64,000 bases of DNA from Streptomyces puniciscabiei (GTDB lineage: Bacteria > Actinomycetota > Actinomycetes > Streptomycetales > Streptomycetaceae). Position 1 is the first letter of the stretch. Each line of letters starts with the position of its first letter. The translations under genes were made by a program, and so were the position numbers. The notes under the pieces are model-generated. The model did not search any database and was not told the DNA's origin. It saw only the letters and a program-made list of their open reading frames with translations. The stretch covers positions 6,304,001 through 6,368,000 of the forward strand of contig NZ_VFNX01000001.1 of NCBI RefSeq assembly GCF_006715785.1, written 5' to 3'. Positions 55,391 to 63,891 of the stretch are shown here, piece by piece.

Positions 55391-55667
55391 AGACGGAGTC
55401 CCCGCCGCCGGAAGCCGCCGTTCCCCGGCACCCACGCAACCCGTCGGGCCCGACGCGATCCCTCGGGGGCCGACGCAATCCGTGGTCCTCTACCTGCGAC
55501 GTCCTCACCTGCACTGAGAGCCACGGCCTCCCGGACGGGAGGAATCGCGTCCCAGCGGAGGGGCCGCCAACCGTTGCCTCGCGGGCGCACGGCTGCCTAT
55601 CGTCAAATAGTCGACCGGTCGGCTAGTAATTTTTTCACCGGTCCGGAACAGTCCTCCCACCTCGAAA
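55391..55667. promoter_or_regulatory. promoter region of the SDR/NTF2 operon with direct repeats
   Basis: Three imperfect copies of a GACGCRATCC-type unit lie at 55433-55494 after the LysR stop, followed by the TetR operator at 55608. No gene is seen. Confidence 0.4.
55608..55625. promoter_or_regulatory. TetR operator upstream of SDR operon
   Basis: TAGTCGACCGGTCGGCTA, 43 bases before the SDR start, matches the site in front of the TetR gene at 16 of 18 positions. It overlaps the expected promoter and should block it when bound. Confidence 0.65.
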
Positions 55668-56393
55668 GTGAAGATCACCGTGAGCATTGCGCAGCAGAAG
55701 GTCGCCGTCATCACCGGCGCGTCACAGGGCGTCGGCGCCGGACTTGTGGACGGCTACCGCGCACTCGGGTACGCGGTCGTCGCCACCTCCCGCACCATCG
55801 CACCCTCGGACGACACGGAGGTCGTCACCGTCCAGGGGGACGTCGCGGATCACTCCACCGCCGGCCGTGTCATCTCCGCCGCGGTGGAGCGGTTCGGCCG
55901 GGTCGACACCCTGGTGAACAACGCGGGCGTCTTCGTCGCCAAGCCCTTCACCGACTACACCCTCGACGACTATGCGGCCGTGATCGGCGTGAACCTGAAC
56001 GGTTTCTTTCGCATCACTCAGCTGGCGGTCGAGCAGATGCTCGCCCAGGGCGGCGGTCACATCGTCAACATCACCACCAGCCTGGTGGACAGCGCTGACT
56101 CCAGGGTGCCCTCGGTGCTTGCCTCTCTGACCAAGGGCGGCCTGCAGTCCGCGACCAAGTCCCTCGCCATCGAGTACGCCCGCCATGGCATCCGCACCAA
56201 CGCGGTGTCGCCGGGCACCATCAAGACCCCCATGCACCCCGAGGGGACCCATGAGTTCCTCGCTGCCCTGCACCCGGTCGGCCGGATGGGTGAAGTGAGA
56301 GACATCGTCGACGCCGTGCTCCACCTGGAGAAGGCGCCCTTCGTCACCGGCGAGATCCTTCACGTCGACGGAGGCATGAGCGCCGGACACTGA
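55668..56393 (+). CDS. SDR family protein lacking the catalytic tyrosine
   Basis: A 241-residue Rossmann protein. ITGASQGVGAGLVDGYRALG is the cofactor loop, TLVNNAGVFVAKPF the NNAG motif, and the end has FVTGEILHVDGGMSAG. In the active-site stretch NITTSLVDSADSRVPSVLAS-LTK the position four before Lys is Ala, not Tyr, so the classical YxxxK is incomplete. GTG at 55668 or 55680 may be the start. It is the first gene of an operon with an NTF2-like gene 32 bases downstream and is probably repressed by the TetR protein at 51.9 kb through a shared operator. Confidence 0.75.
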   Translation: MKITVSIAQQKVAVITGASQGVGAGLVDGYRALGYAVVATSRTIAPSDDTEVVTVQGDVADHSTAGRVISAAVERFGRVDTLVNNAGVFVAKPFTDYTLDDYAAVIGVNLNGFFRITQLAVEQMLAQGGGHIVNITTSLVDSADSRVPSVLASLTKGGLQSATKSLAIEYARHGIRTNAVSPGTIKTPMHPEGTHEFLAALHPVGRMGEVRDIVDAVLHLEKAPFVTGEILHVDGGMSAGH

Positions 56394-56425
56394 CCGTACA
56401 CCGAGTCCTGGACCAAGGAGTGGAC

Positions 56426-56797
56426 ATGACCGCCACGACCGACGACGCGGAGATCCTGAGCGGAGTGCTCGACCAGTGGAAGGCCGCGGTCGACGCGCAC
56501 CAGCCCGACCGCGTCGCCGCCCTCTTCACCGAGGACGCCGTCTTCCAGGGGCTGCACCCCTACAGCGTCGGACGCCAGGGCGTCGCCGACTACTACGGCT
56601 CCCAGCCCCTCGGCATGAAGGCGGCATACCGGATCCTCGAGACCAGGCGGCACGCCGACGACCTCGTCCTCGGCTACCTCGCCGTCGAGTTCTCGTTCAC
56701 GGACCGGCCCCCGCTCGACGTGAAACTCTCAGTCCTCGTTGTCCGCACAGGGGACGACTGGTCCATCGGCCACTATCAGGTATCCCGCCTGGATTAG
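56426..56797 (+). CDS. SgcJ/EcaC-type NTF2-fold protein
   Basis: A 123-residue NTF2-fold protein of the SgcJ/EcaC group: VLDQWKAAVDAHQPDRVAAL and FTEDAVFQGLHPYSVGRQGV, then YYGSQPLGMKAAYRILETRR and SVLVVRTGDDWSIGHYQVS. Such proteins bind small hydrophobic ligands or act as isomerases; the reaction is unknown here. ATG 56426 is preceded by AAGGAG at five bases. It follows the SDR gene closely and shares its promoter, so the pair probably handles one compound. Confidence 0.75.
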   Translation: MTATTDDAEILSGVLDQWKAAVDAHQPDRVAALFTEDAVFQGLHPYSVGRQGVADYYGSQPLGMKAAYRILETRRHADDLVLGYLAVEFSFTDRPPLDVKLSVLVVRTGDDWSIGHYQVSRLD

Positions 56798-57141
56798 CCC
56801 GTTCGGCCAGATCAACGACCTCGTCTCTGGCGCATGTTGACGCCCGCCCAACGGGCGCTTCGCACCCGGGTTGCGCCGCACCGTGCCCCTGAGCGGGGTG
56901 ACCGGTGTGGCGTACCTGCGCTGTCAGCGACGCCTTCCCCCACTGCGGAAGCATGCCGGCAGCTCCTTCTCCGCGGTCCGAGTCAGCTACCGAGCCTATT
57001 TGCATGTGCAAGCGCCGCGGAGGCTCCCGACCCGAAGTGCCTCTCTCAGGTCCCGTTCGGTCGTGGGGTGGGTGACTCGCCTGCCGGGCGCCGTCGAGTT
57101 CGCCACGTGCTCGAATATCGCCTGGGGACGCCGCGTGGCGG
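56798..57141. other. intergenic stretch, nothing certain
   Basis: No gene is supported. It may include the lost first 30 codons of the GlxA-type remnant that starts being readable at about 57142. Confidence 0.35.
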
Positions 57142-57780
57142 CGGACTGGGAGGATCGTCGAGGCGTTCGCGTCGGCCGACGAGCTCGGCGGGCGCTATCG
57201 GGTGCAGCTCGCGTCCGAGGACGGGGCGGGGCTGGTCGCCTCCGCCGGGACCCGCCTCAGCGCTGACCTGCGTGTCGATGAGGTACGTGAGTCGTGCGAC
57301 GTTCTGGTGATCACGGGCGGTTCCGATGGGGAGACGTTGATCAAGGACGACGTCCTCCTGGATGCCGTCCAGCAGCTGAATGAGAAGGCCCGTTGTACGG
57401 CAACGGTGTGCACGGGAGCGTTTCTGCTGGTCGGGGCCGGACTTCTGGACGGACGTCGTGCCGTGCCGGCGGAACTCGCAGCAGCTGGCTCTGCGTTTTC
57501 CGTCCGCGGAGGTCCAGCCGGGCGCCACTTCGTGCGGGACGGGCGGATGATGACATCGGCGGGCGTCAGCGCCGGAATCGACCTGTCGCTGACGCTCGTC
57601 GAAGATCACTACGGTGCGCAGGTCGCTCGGGCGGTCGCCAAGGACATGGTCGTCTTCATGCAACGACCGGGTGGCCCGTTCCAGTTCAGCGTCCGCTCCC
57701 GTGCCCCGCACAGCCGCCAAGAGATGCTCCGCCGGGTCCTGGACGCGGTCGTGGGCACTTCCGAGCCGGGGTCGGCGTAG
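57142..57780 (+). pseudogene. GlxA-type regulator remnant without helix-turn-helix
   Basis: The frame reads RIVEAFASADELGGRYRVQL, VLVITGGSDGETLIKDDVLL and ATVCTGAFLLVGAGLLDGRR of the DJ-1 domain. Then comes a stretch in the wrong frame (the sister frame shows RRNSQQLALRFPSAEVQPGA), and the original frame returns with FVRDGRMMTSAGVSAGIDLS and VARAVAKDMVVFMQRPGG. It stops at 57778, before the AraC-type DNA-binding domain. It therefore lacks both ends and carries two compensating indels. It resembles the intact regulator at 44.3-45.3 kb in order and wording. Confidence 0.7.
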
Positions 57781-57959
57781 TCCGTGACCGTCGTGCTGGT
57801 CGCCGGTGGAAGACCGCGGAGGCGGGAGGGCCCTGATCGACGGCGGCCCGGAGGGAGGAAGCCCATACCTGAGAAGAACCACGCCGCGGTCGCGGTTACC
57901 GGAGACACCATCGGCCCGCGGGCCCAGGGCTTCGCACCCTACGACTCGACTCCTCATGC

Positions 57960-58835
57960 CTAGGCTGTGGCCGCGGTGCGGTAGAACTCGGCCGCGGTGA
58001 CCGTGGCAGGGACGCCGAGTTCGGCGGCGACCGCGGTGATCGCCTTGTCGCCGACAGCGAGATCGGCGTGGCCGTCCGTGGTGAAGTACGGCGCGATGAA
58101 CGTGTCGTAGTGGGCTCGGGCCTCTTCCGCGGTCTGTCCGCCGAGGAACGTCTGCATGTGGCGCACCGTGGTGTCGGGGTCGTCGTGGATCACCTGAAGG
58201 GCGCGCCGGTGGGCTCGTACGACGGCCTGGACCGCAGGGTCGTCCGGTGAGATGTAGGTGGGGTCGACGGCCACGCCCACGGTGGGGATCTGGAAGTGGT
58301 CGCCGACCCAGGCCAGCACCTGCCAGCCGTGCTCGGCGGCCACCGCCTCCGGTGCCATGGTGCTGCCGACGTAGGCGGCGTCGATGCTGCCGTCGTTGAG
58401 CCGGCGCAGATCCATGCCGTAGTCGCCGGGCGAGCGGACGATGGTCTTCACGTCACGGTCCGGGTCAAGGCCGGCCTTTCGCAGCACGATCCGGGCGAAT
58501 GCGCCGGGCGGGGTGTGCGGGGCGTGGACCGCCAGCCGTCGTCCGGCCAGGTCGGCCAGGGAGGTCAGGCCGGGGCGGGCGAGGAACCAGAACAGCGGGC
58601 GGTGGGTGTTGACACTGAGTGCGACCCACGGGGTGCCGTCGGTCAGTCGTGACAGCAGTGCCCGGCCGAGCCCGATGGTGGCGCAGCGGCGCAGCCGTTC
58701 CACGTCCCAGGTGCAGCCGTCGCGCAGCGCGACGTGGACACCCTCCTCGGCGTAGTAGTCCTGCTGGTCGGCGATGTAGGCGGCCAGCTCCTCGTGCAGG
58801 CCTCGTCCGACGTAGGCCAGGTCGATCGTGTGCAT
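57960..58835 (-). CDS. NMT1/THI5-like substrate-binding protein
   Basis: A 291-residue periplasmic-binding-fold protein of the NMT1/SsuA group. AYVGRGLHEELAAYIADQQDYYAEEGV is the typical opening, GLTSLADLAGRRLAVHAPHTPP and GSIDAAYVGSTMAPEAVAAEHGW follow in order. There is no signal peptide or lipobox, so it would be cytoplasmic, as THI5-type proteins are, or the export signal is lost. It is third in an apparent operon after TetR and SDR genes (58-base gap to the SDR stop). No permease or ATPase gene is adjacent, which argues against a normal ABC importer. The ligand is unknown. Confidence 0.7.
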   Translation of the reverse strand: MHTIDLAYVGRGLHEELAAYIADQQDYYAEEGVHVALRDGCTWDVERLRRCATIGLGRALLSRLTDGTPWVALSVNTHRPLFWFLARPGLTSLADLAGRRLAVHAPHTPPGAFARIVLRKAGLDPDRDVKTIVRSPGDYGMDLRRLNDGSIDAAYVGSTMAPEAVAAEHGWQVLAWVGDHFQIPTVGVAVDPTYISPDDPAVQAVVRAHRRALQVIHDDPDTTVRHMQTFLGGQTAEEARAHYDTFIAPYFTTDGHADLAVGDKAITAVAAELGVPATVTAAEFYRTAATA

Positions 58836-58893
58836 GAACGTCTTTCCTTGATCGTTTAAGGGTTCGGCCGTGTGTGCGGAGGTCAGCGGGGCG

Positions 58894-59649
58894 TCAGTAC
58901 ATGGCCATGCCGCCGTTGACCGCGGCCGTGGTACCGGTCATGAAGGAGTTGTCCTCGGCGGCGTAGAAGGCGACCGCCTGGGCGACATCGGCCGGGTAGG
59001 CCAGGCGGCCCAAGGGGGTGGCGGCCACCTGCCGCTGCCTCGTCGCGTCGTCGAGCACGGCATCGGCGGTGCGGGACTCCACCGGGCCGGGCGAGACGAC
59101 GTTGACCGTGATGCCCTGCGGGCCGAGTTCCTGCGCGAGATACCGGGCGAACTGCTCGAGTGCGGCCTTGGAAACGCCCAGCGCGATCATGCCCGCCCGA
59201 GGCAGGCGGCTGAGTCCGGTCCCGATGTAGATGAGTCGTCCCCACCCTCGTTCGGTCATCGTGGGCAGTACGGCTTTGGTGACCGCGAACGCCGCGTGCA
59301 TCTCGGCGTCGATCTTGCCGCCCAGTTCTTCCCACGTCATGTCCTGGAACGGCTTGACCGCATACGGGATGAGCGCGTTGTGCACGAGCACGTCGATGCC
59401 GCCCCAAGCCGCCTGGACCTGTCCGACCATGCTCTCGACGGCCGCCTCCTCGCGCACGTCGGCCTGCACGGCCATGGCCTGGCCGCCCGCGGCCTCGATG
59501 TCGGCCACGACCTCCTCGGCCGCCTTGGTGTTGCGGAGGTAGTTGACCACCACGCGCATTCCTCGCGCGGCCAGAAGTCGCGCCGTGGCCGCGCCGATTC
59601 CGCTGCTGGCCCCCGTCACCAATGCCACCCTGCCGGTCGTCCCGGTCAC
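58894..59649 (-). CDS. SDR family oxidoreductase, atypical active site
   Basis: A 251-residue Rossmann protein: VTGASSGIGAATARLLAARG is the cofactor loop and VNVVSPGPVESRTADAV the late loop; NNAG is replaced by HNALIPYAV. In IGTGLSRLPRAGMIALGVSK the residue four before Lys is Leu, not Tyr, so the canonical catalytic Tyr is absent, as in some SDRs whose chemistry differs. The GTG start overlaps the TetR stop (GTGA), making the two coupled. The NMT1-like gene follows. It probably acts on the compound sensed by the TetR protein. Confidence 0.75.
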   Translation of the reverse strand: MTGTTGRVALVTGASSGIGAATARLLAARGMRVVVNYLRNTKAAEEVVADIEAAGGQAMAVQADVREEAAVESMVGQVQAAWGGIDVLVHNALIPYAVKPFQDMTWEELGGKIDAEMHAAFAVTKAVLPTMTERGWGRLIYIGTGLSRLPRAGMIALGVSKAALEQFARYLAQELGPQGITVNVVSPGPVESRTADAVLDDATRQRQVAATPLGRLAYPADVAQAVAFYAAEDNSFMTGTTAAVNGGMAMY

Positions 59650-60335
59650 GGGCCCACCTCCTGATCGTCGTCGCGGGCCGTCGGGATGACCGCCCGGGGT
59701 TGTTCGTCGTCGATGCCCCGGCCTGTCGGGCGGATCGCCCCGTACAGCACGGTGTCGACGGTCGCCCGCAGCAGATCGGCCGCGGTCCAGTCCAGATCGC
59801 GCGGCAACTCCGACATGAGCAGCCGCTCCAACGCGCCGCGGGTGATCTCACTCAGCAGCTCGGGCGGCGCCGGCAGCAAGCCCTGCCGGTGTCCCTCCCG
59901 GAACAGCTCGTCGAGCCGCCGGTAGACCACCGCGTCCACACGCTGCTCCACGTACTGGCGCAGCATCGCGTCGCCCCGCCCCGTCGCGAGCTGAGGCGCG
60001 CCGATCCGCCCGAGCTCACTCCCCGCCGCGATCAGGAACCGCTGCACCCGCGCACCGAACGGCCGCCCTTCCGCCTCCTCGGTCGCCGCCTCCAACGTGC
60101 GCTCCACCGCGGCGAACTGGCGGTCCAGCACCGCGGCCAGCAGGCTGCGCTTGTCAGGGAAATGACGGTAGATCGTCTTCTTGCTCATCCCGAGCTCACG
60201 AGCGAGATCGTCCATGCTCACCCGCGCGAGACCCGCCCCGAAGAACAGCCGGCCGGCCGCCTCCACGATCACGTCCGCACGCCGCTCGCCACTGGGGGAA
60301 ACTTTAGAAACTGGATTAGTTTCCATAGTTCCCAT
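59646..60335 (-). CDS. TetR family transcriptional regulator
   Basis: A 229-residue repressor. The helix-turn-helix lies in AAGRLFFGAGLARVSMDDLA and RELGMSKKTIYRHFPDKRSL; the C-terminal domain has LATGRGDAMLRQYVEQRVDA and ITRGALERLLMSELP. The ATG at 60335 has GGAGGG six bases upstream. The first codons are unusually AT-rich and contain GAAACT-GGATT-AGTTTC, an inverted repeat that may be its own operator placed within the coding start. It leads an operon with the overlapping SDR and the NMT1-like gene. Confidence 0.85.
   Translation of the reverse strand: MGTMETNPVSKVSPSGERRADVIVEAAGRLFFGAGLARVSMDDLARELGMSKKTIYRHFPDKRSLLAAVLDRQFAAVERTLEAATEEAEGRPFGARVQRFLIAAGSELGRIGAPQLATGRGDAMLRQYVEQRVDAVVYRRLDELFREGHRQGLLPAPPELLSEITRGALERLLMSELPRDLDWTAADLLRATVDTVLYGAIRPTGRGIDDEQPRAVIPTARDDDQEVGP
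60299..60325. promoter_or_regulatory. GAAACT inverted repeat at the TetR start
   Basis: GAAACT recurs at 60299-60304 and 60307-60312, and AGTTTC at 60318-60323 completes a GAAACT-GGATT-AGTTTC palindrome. It lies in an AT-rich patch covering the first codons, a candidate autoregulatory operator. Confidence 0.4.
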
Positions 60336-60412
60336 CGTTGCCCTCCGTCTCTTGGCTGTCAAGGCATGCCGTACGTCCCAAGTGCCGGCCGGCGAGGTCT
60401 GGCCGGGGCGCG

Positions 60413-62590
60413 CTACCCGGTGGTGGCAAGCCCGATGAGCAGCAGGGCGATGTCGTCCGTCCGGGGCGCGGTCTGCCGTGCATGGTCGATCAGGGTCGTG
60501 GCGAGCCGGTCCATGGGCTGGGTCGAGGCCCGGGCGAGCTGGGTGGCGAGCCCGGACATGGCGTCGTCCATGTCGACCCCGGGAGTCTCGACGAGTCCGT
60601 CGGTGTACAGGGCGAGGACGGTGCCGGGGGTCAGCGGGATCTCGGTGGGGGGATAGTCCGCGTCGGGGTCGATGCCGAGCAGCACGCCGGGTCGGAGCGC
60701 AAGGACCTCGGCGTGGCCGTCCGGGTGACGCAGAACGGGCGGGGGATGGCCGGCGGTGGCAAGGACGGCCCGGCGGCGTGCGAGGTCGAGCTGGGCGTAC
60801 AGGCAGCTGACGAAGCGGCCCGGCTCCATGGCGACCAGCAGGCGGTTGGCCTGCGCGAGGGCCTGTGGAGGCGTGGCCCCCGAGGCGGCGTGGGAGCGGA
60901 TGGCGGGGCGCACCCGGCCCATGAGCGCGGCAGCGGTGACGTTGTGGCCCTGGACGTCGCCGATGACCGCGGCTGCGGTGGTGTCGTCGACGCGGACCAG
61001 GTCGTAGAAGTCGCCGCCGATGTCCATGCCGCGGACGCTGGGCAGATAGCGGGCCGCCACATCCAGTCCAGGAAGGTCGGGCAGCGAGTCGGGGAGCAGG
61101 GCCGCCTGCAGGGTCTTGGCGAGTTCGTTGCTGGTGTCGTACAGGCGGGCCCGTTCCAGCGCCTGCGCGATCAGTCCCGCGAGCGCGATGAAGACGACCC
61201 GCTGCTGGCCGGGAAAGGGGTGGGGCCGGTCGAAGGCGAACACGCACGAGCCCACCGGATGCCCGGAGGCGATCAGCGGCAGAAACGCCCAGGCATGCAG
61301 ACCCTTCTGATGCGGGGCGGGCGGGTAGGCCCGGGACAGCTCGTCGAAGGAGGCGAAGAAGCTGGGCACGCCGGTGGCGAGGACCCGGACCGCGGGTGCC
61401 GGGTGGGTCAGCGGCACGCCGTCGAAGTGTTCGAGCAGCGCGGGGTTGTAGCCGCTGCGGCCGATGACCCGCATTCTGCCGTTCTCGGCCGCGAGCAGGG
61501 CGACGGTCCGGGCTCCGAACGCCGGCAGCATCTCCTCGGTGACCAGATCTACCACGTCTGAGACGCCCACGGTTTCCGACAGGGCGGCGGCCAGGTGCAG
61601 CACCTGGTAGATCTCGCCCAAGCGGATCGGCTCGCCCCGGAACGTCTCCGTCCTGGTGGGCCCCGGCTGCGCGTCCCCGCCCGGACCGGTCGGCGATATG
61701 CGGACGCTCACCCCCGAGCCGTCGGGATAGAGCTCGAAGGCGAGCCACTGGGCCGGCGGGTGCATGGCGGTGTAGTAGCCGGGCTTCCGGCTGACCACGG
61801 TGGCGCGGAAGTGGTCCTCGAAGGCCGGGTCGGTGTGCCAGGGCAAGGACTGCCAGGGACGCGTGCCGATCAGGTCGTCGGGGCTGCTCGCGCCCAGTAG
61901 GGCGGCGGCGGTGGCGCTGACGTAGGTGAACCTGCCCTGGAGGTCGAGGGAGCAACTGCCCCAGGGCAGCCGCTCGACGAGGTCGGCCGCGGCGAGTGCC
62001 TCGGCCGGCCCCCGCTTGCCGGCGGGCGGCTGCGCCAGGGTGCGGGGTGCGGGTCCCGGGCCGACGGCGTGGCCGGTGCCGGCGGCGTCGCGCAGGAAAC
62101 GCGCCAGACGCCGACCGGCGGCACGGACCCGTTCAGGGCTCGGGCCGTCGGTACTGGTGGCGCCGGCGCCGGGCCAGAACAGCAGCAGCGCGCCCCACAC
62201 CGTGGTTCCGGTGAGGAGCGGTGCCGCGACCACCGCATGGTGGTAGGGCAGGGCGATCGCCGTGCGCGGATAGCGACGGGCGAGGTCCTCCGGGTCGCCG
62301 AGCCAGACGAGCCGCCGCTCGCGCACCGCATCGGTCACGGGAAAGCGGCTCGACAGCGGGACCCCGAACCAGGGCGCGAGATACTCCGCCGGCATGCCTG
62401 CGGTCACCTCCAGCCGCAGGGTCTGGCCGTCGGATGCCAGCAGAAAGACCGCTCCCGCGTGCACGCCCGTGTCGCGCACGGCGAGCTCCAGCAGCCGGTC
62501 CAGCTCGGCCCGGCGCAGTGACCCGGCGGTGGGTGAAGGGGAGCGGGGCCCGTGGGGCTGCGCCGCGCCGCCTTCCCGCATGGCGCACAT
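60413..62590 (-). CDS. GAF-PAS-GAF-SpoIIE PP2C-type phosphatase
   Basis: A 725-residue signalling phosphatase, one of the many streptomycete RsbU/SpoIIE types that act on anti-anti-sigma factors. Order: GAF (about 30-150, LELAVRDTGVHAGAVFLLAS), PAS (about 215-310, LPWGSCSLDLQGRFTYVSAT), second GAF (about 340-470) and SpoIIE domain from about 500: LQAALLPDSLPDLPGLDVAA, VRGMDIGGDFYDLVRVDD with metal-binding Asp, VIGDVQGHNVTAAALM, LATAGHPPPVLR and LALYTDGLVET. No kinase or sigma-antagonist gene is nearby, so the output pathway is unknown. The start at ATG 62590 or 62581 is uncertain. Confidence 0.85.
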   Translation of the reverse strand: MCAMREGGAAQPHGPRSPSPTAGSLRRAELDRLLELAVRDTGVHAGAVFLLASDGQTLRLEVTAGMPAEYLAPWFGVPLSSRFPVTDAVRERRLVWLGDPEDLARRYPRTAIALPYHHAVVAAPLLTGTTVWGALLLFWPGAGATSTDGPSPERVRAAGRRLARFLRDAAGTGHAVGPGPAPRTLAQPPAGKRGPAEALAAADLVERLPWGSCSLDLQGRFTYVSATAAALLGASSPDDLIGTRPWQSLPWHTDPAFEDHFRATVVSRKPGYYTAMHPPAQWLAFELYPDGSGVSVRISPTGPGGDAQPGPTRTETFRGEPIRLGEIYQVLHLAAALSETVGVSDVVDLVTEEMLPAFGARTVALLAAENGRMRVIGRSGYNPALLEHFDGVPLTHPAPAVRVLATGVPSFFASFDELSRAYPPAPHQKGLHAWAFLPLIASGHPVGSCVFAFDRPHPFPGQQRVVFIALAGLIAQALERARLYDTSNELAKTLQAALLPDSLPDLPGLDVAARYLPSVRGMDIGGDFYDLVRVDDTTAAAVIGDVQGHNVTAAALMGRVRPAIRSHAASGATPPQALAQANRLLVAMEPGRFVSCLYAQLDLARRRAVLATAGHPPPVLRHPDGHAEVLALRPGVLLGIDPDADYPPTEIPLTPGTVLALYTDGLVETPGVDMDDAMSGLATQLARASTQPMDRLATTLIDHARQTAPRTDDIALLLIGLATTG

Positions 62591-62691
62591 ATCAGTACCG
62601 TACGTCCGCCCCCGCCGACCCCGCGCGGAGGCCGCTGCCGATTCCCGTCCCGGACGCTGTTCCCCACGACGGTCTGCTCGCCCCGTTCGTG

Positions 62692-63891
62692 TCAGCGTTC
62701 GAGGACGAGGGCGAGGCCCTGGCCCACGCCGATGCAGAGGGTGGCCACGCCCGTGCCGGAGCCGCGGCGGGCGAGCTGGTGGGCGACGGTGCCGGCGAGG
62801 CGGGCGCCGGAGGCGCCGAGGGGGTGGCCGAGCGCGATGGCACCGCCCTGCGGGTTGAGGATCGCCGGGTCCAACTCTGGCCATTCGGCGAGGCAGCCAA
62901 GGACCTGGGCGGCGAAGGCCTCGTTCAGCTCCAGTACGTCGATGTCGGCGAAGGTCCGGGCGGCCTTGGCCAGGGCCCGGCCGACGGCCTCGACGGGGGC
63001 GAGGCCGAAGTAGTCGGGGTCGATCGCGGAGACTCCGGTCGCGCAGACGCGTGCCAGCGGCTCGCGGCCGATGGCCTTCACACCCTCCTCGTCGGCCAGC
63101 AGCAGGGCGGCGGCGCCGTCGTTGAGGGGGGAGGCGTTGCCGGCGGTGACCGTGCCCTGCTCACGGAAGGACGGCTTGAGCCTTGCCATCGCCGCGAGGG
63201 AGGCGTTCGGGCGTACGCACTCGTCGGCCGCGAACAGCTGGGGGTCGCCGTTGCGCTGGGGGACCGGGACGGGCACCAACTCGGCGTCGAACAGGCCCTG
63301 TTCCTGGGCGGCTGCGGCCTTCTGGTGGCTGTGCAGGGCGAACTCGTCCTGCTGCTCACGGCCGATTTTGTGCTTCTCGGCGATCAGCTCGGCCGACTCC
63401 CCGAGAGGGATGGTCCATTGCGGGTTCATCGCCGGGTTCACCATGCGCCAGCCCAGCGTGGTGGAGTACAGCTCGGCGTGGGCGGCCGGGAACGGTCTGT
63501 CGTTCTTGGGCAGGACGTAGGGGGCGCGGGTCATGGACTCCACGCCGCCGGCGATGGCGACGGAGGCGTCGCCGACAGCGATGGCGCGGGTGGCCTGGAT
63601 GACGGCTTCGAGTCCGGAGGCGCACAGCCGGTTGACCGTCGCCCCGGGCACGCTGGTGGGCAGGCCGGCGAGCAGGGCGGCCATGCGGGCCACGTTGCGG
63701 TTCTCCTCGCCGGCGCCGTTGGCGTTGCCGAGGTACACGTCCTCGATGCGCGCAGGATCCAACCGAGGTAGACGGGAGAGGAGTTCGCGGATGGCGTGGG
63801 CAGCCAGGTCGTCGGGGCGCACCGAGGCCAGGCCGCCGTTGTAGCGCCCGATCGGCGTGCGCACGGCGTCGACGATGTAGACGGGGTTCAC
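62692..63891 (-). CDS. pcaF: 3-oxoadipyl-CoA/acetyl-CoA thiolase
   Basis: A 399-residue thiolase. IVDAVRTPIGRYNGGLASVR opens the fold, NGAGEENRNVARMAALLAGL is characteristic of 3-oxoadipyl-CoA thiolases, NRLCASGLEAV holds the acyl-accepting Cys, GGAIALGHPLGASGARL the His and CIGVGQG the second Cys. It cleaves 3-oxoadipyl-CoA to succinyl-CoA and acetyl-CoA, the last step of the beta-ketoadipate pathway. The GTG start overlaps the stop of the CoA-transferase gene (GTGA), as in pcaIJF operons. A general acetyl-CoA acetyltransferase is the alternative. Confidence 0.8.
   Translation of the reverse strand: MNPVYIVDAVRTPIGRYNGGLASVRPDDLAAHAIRELLSRLPRLDPARIEDVYLGNANGAGEENRNVARMAALLAGLPTSVPGATVNRLCASGLEAVIQATRAIAVGDASVAIAGGVESMTRAPYVLPKNDRPFPAAHAELYSTTLGWRMVNPAMNPQWTIPLGESAELIAEKHKIGREQQDEFALHSHQKAAAAQEQGLFDAELVPVPVPQRNGDPQLFAADECVRPNASLAAMARLKPSFREQGTVTAGNASPLNDGAAALLLADEEGVKAIGREPLARVCATGVSAIDPDYFGLAPVEAVGRALAKAARTFADIDVLELNEAFAAQVLGCLAEWPELDPAILNPQGGAIALGHPLGASGARLAGTVAHQLARRGSGTGVATLCIGVGQGLALVLER

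Noticed and set aside
55433..55494. Three direct repeats considered as a CRISPR-like array
   Set aside because: The units are short, imperfect and contiguous, without spacers or cas genes; at most a regulatory or slippage repeat.
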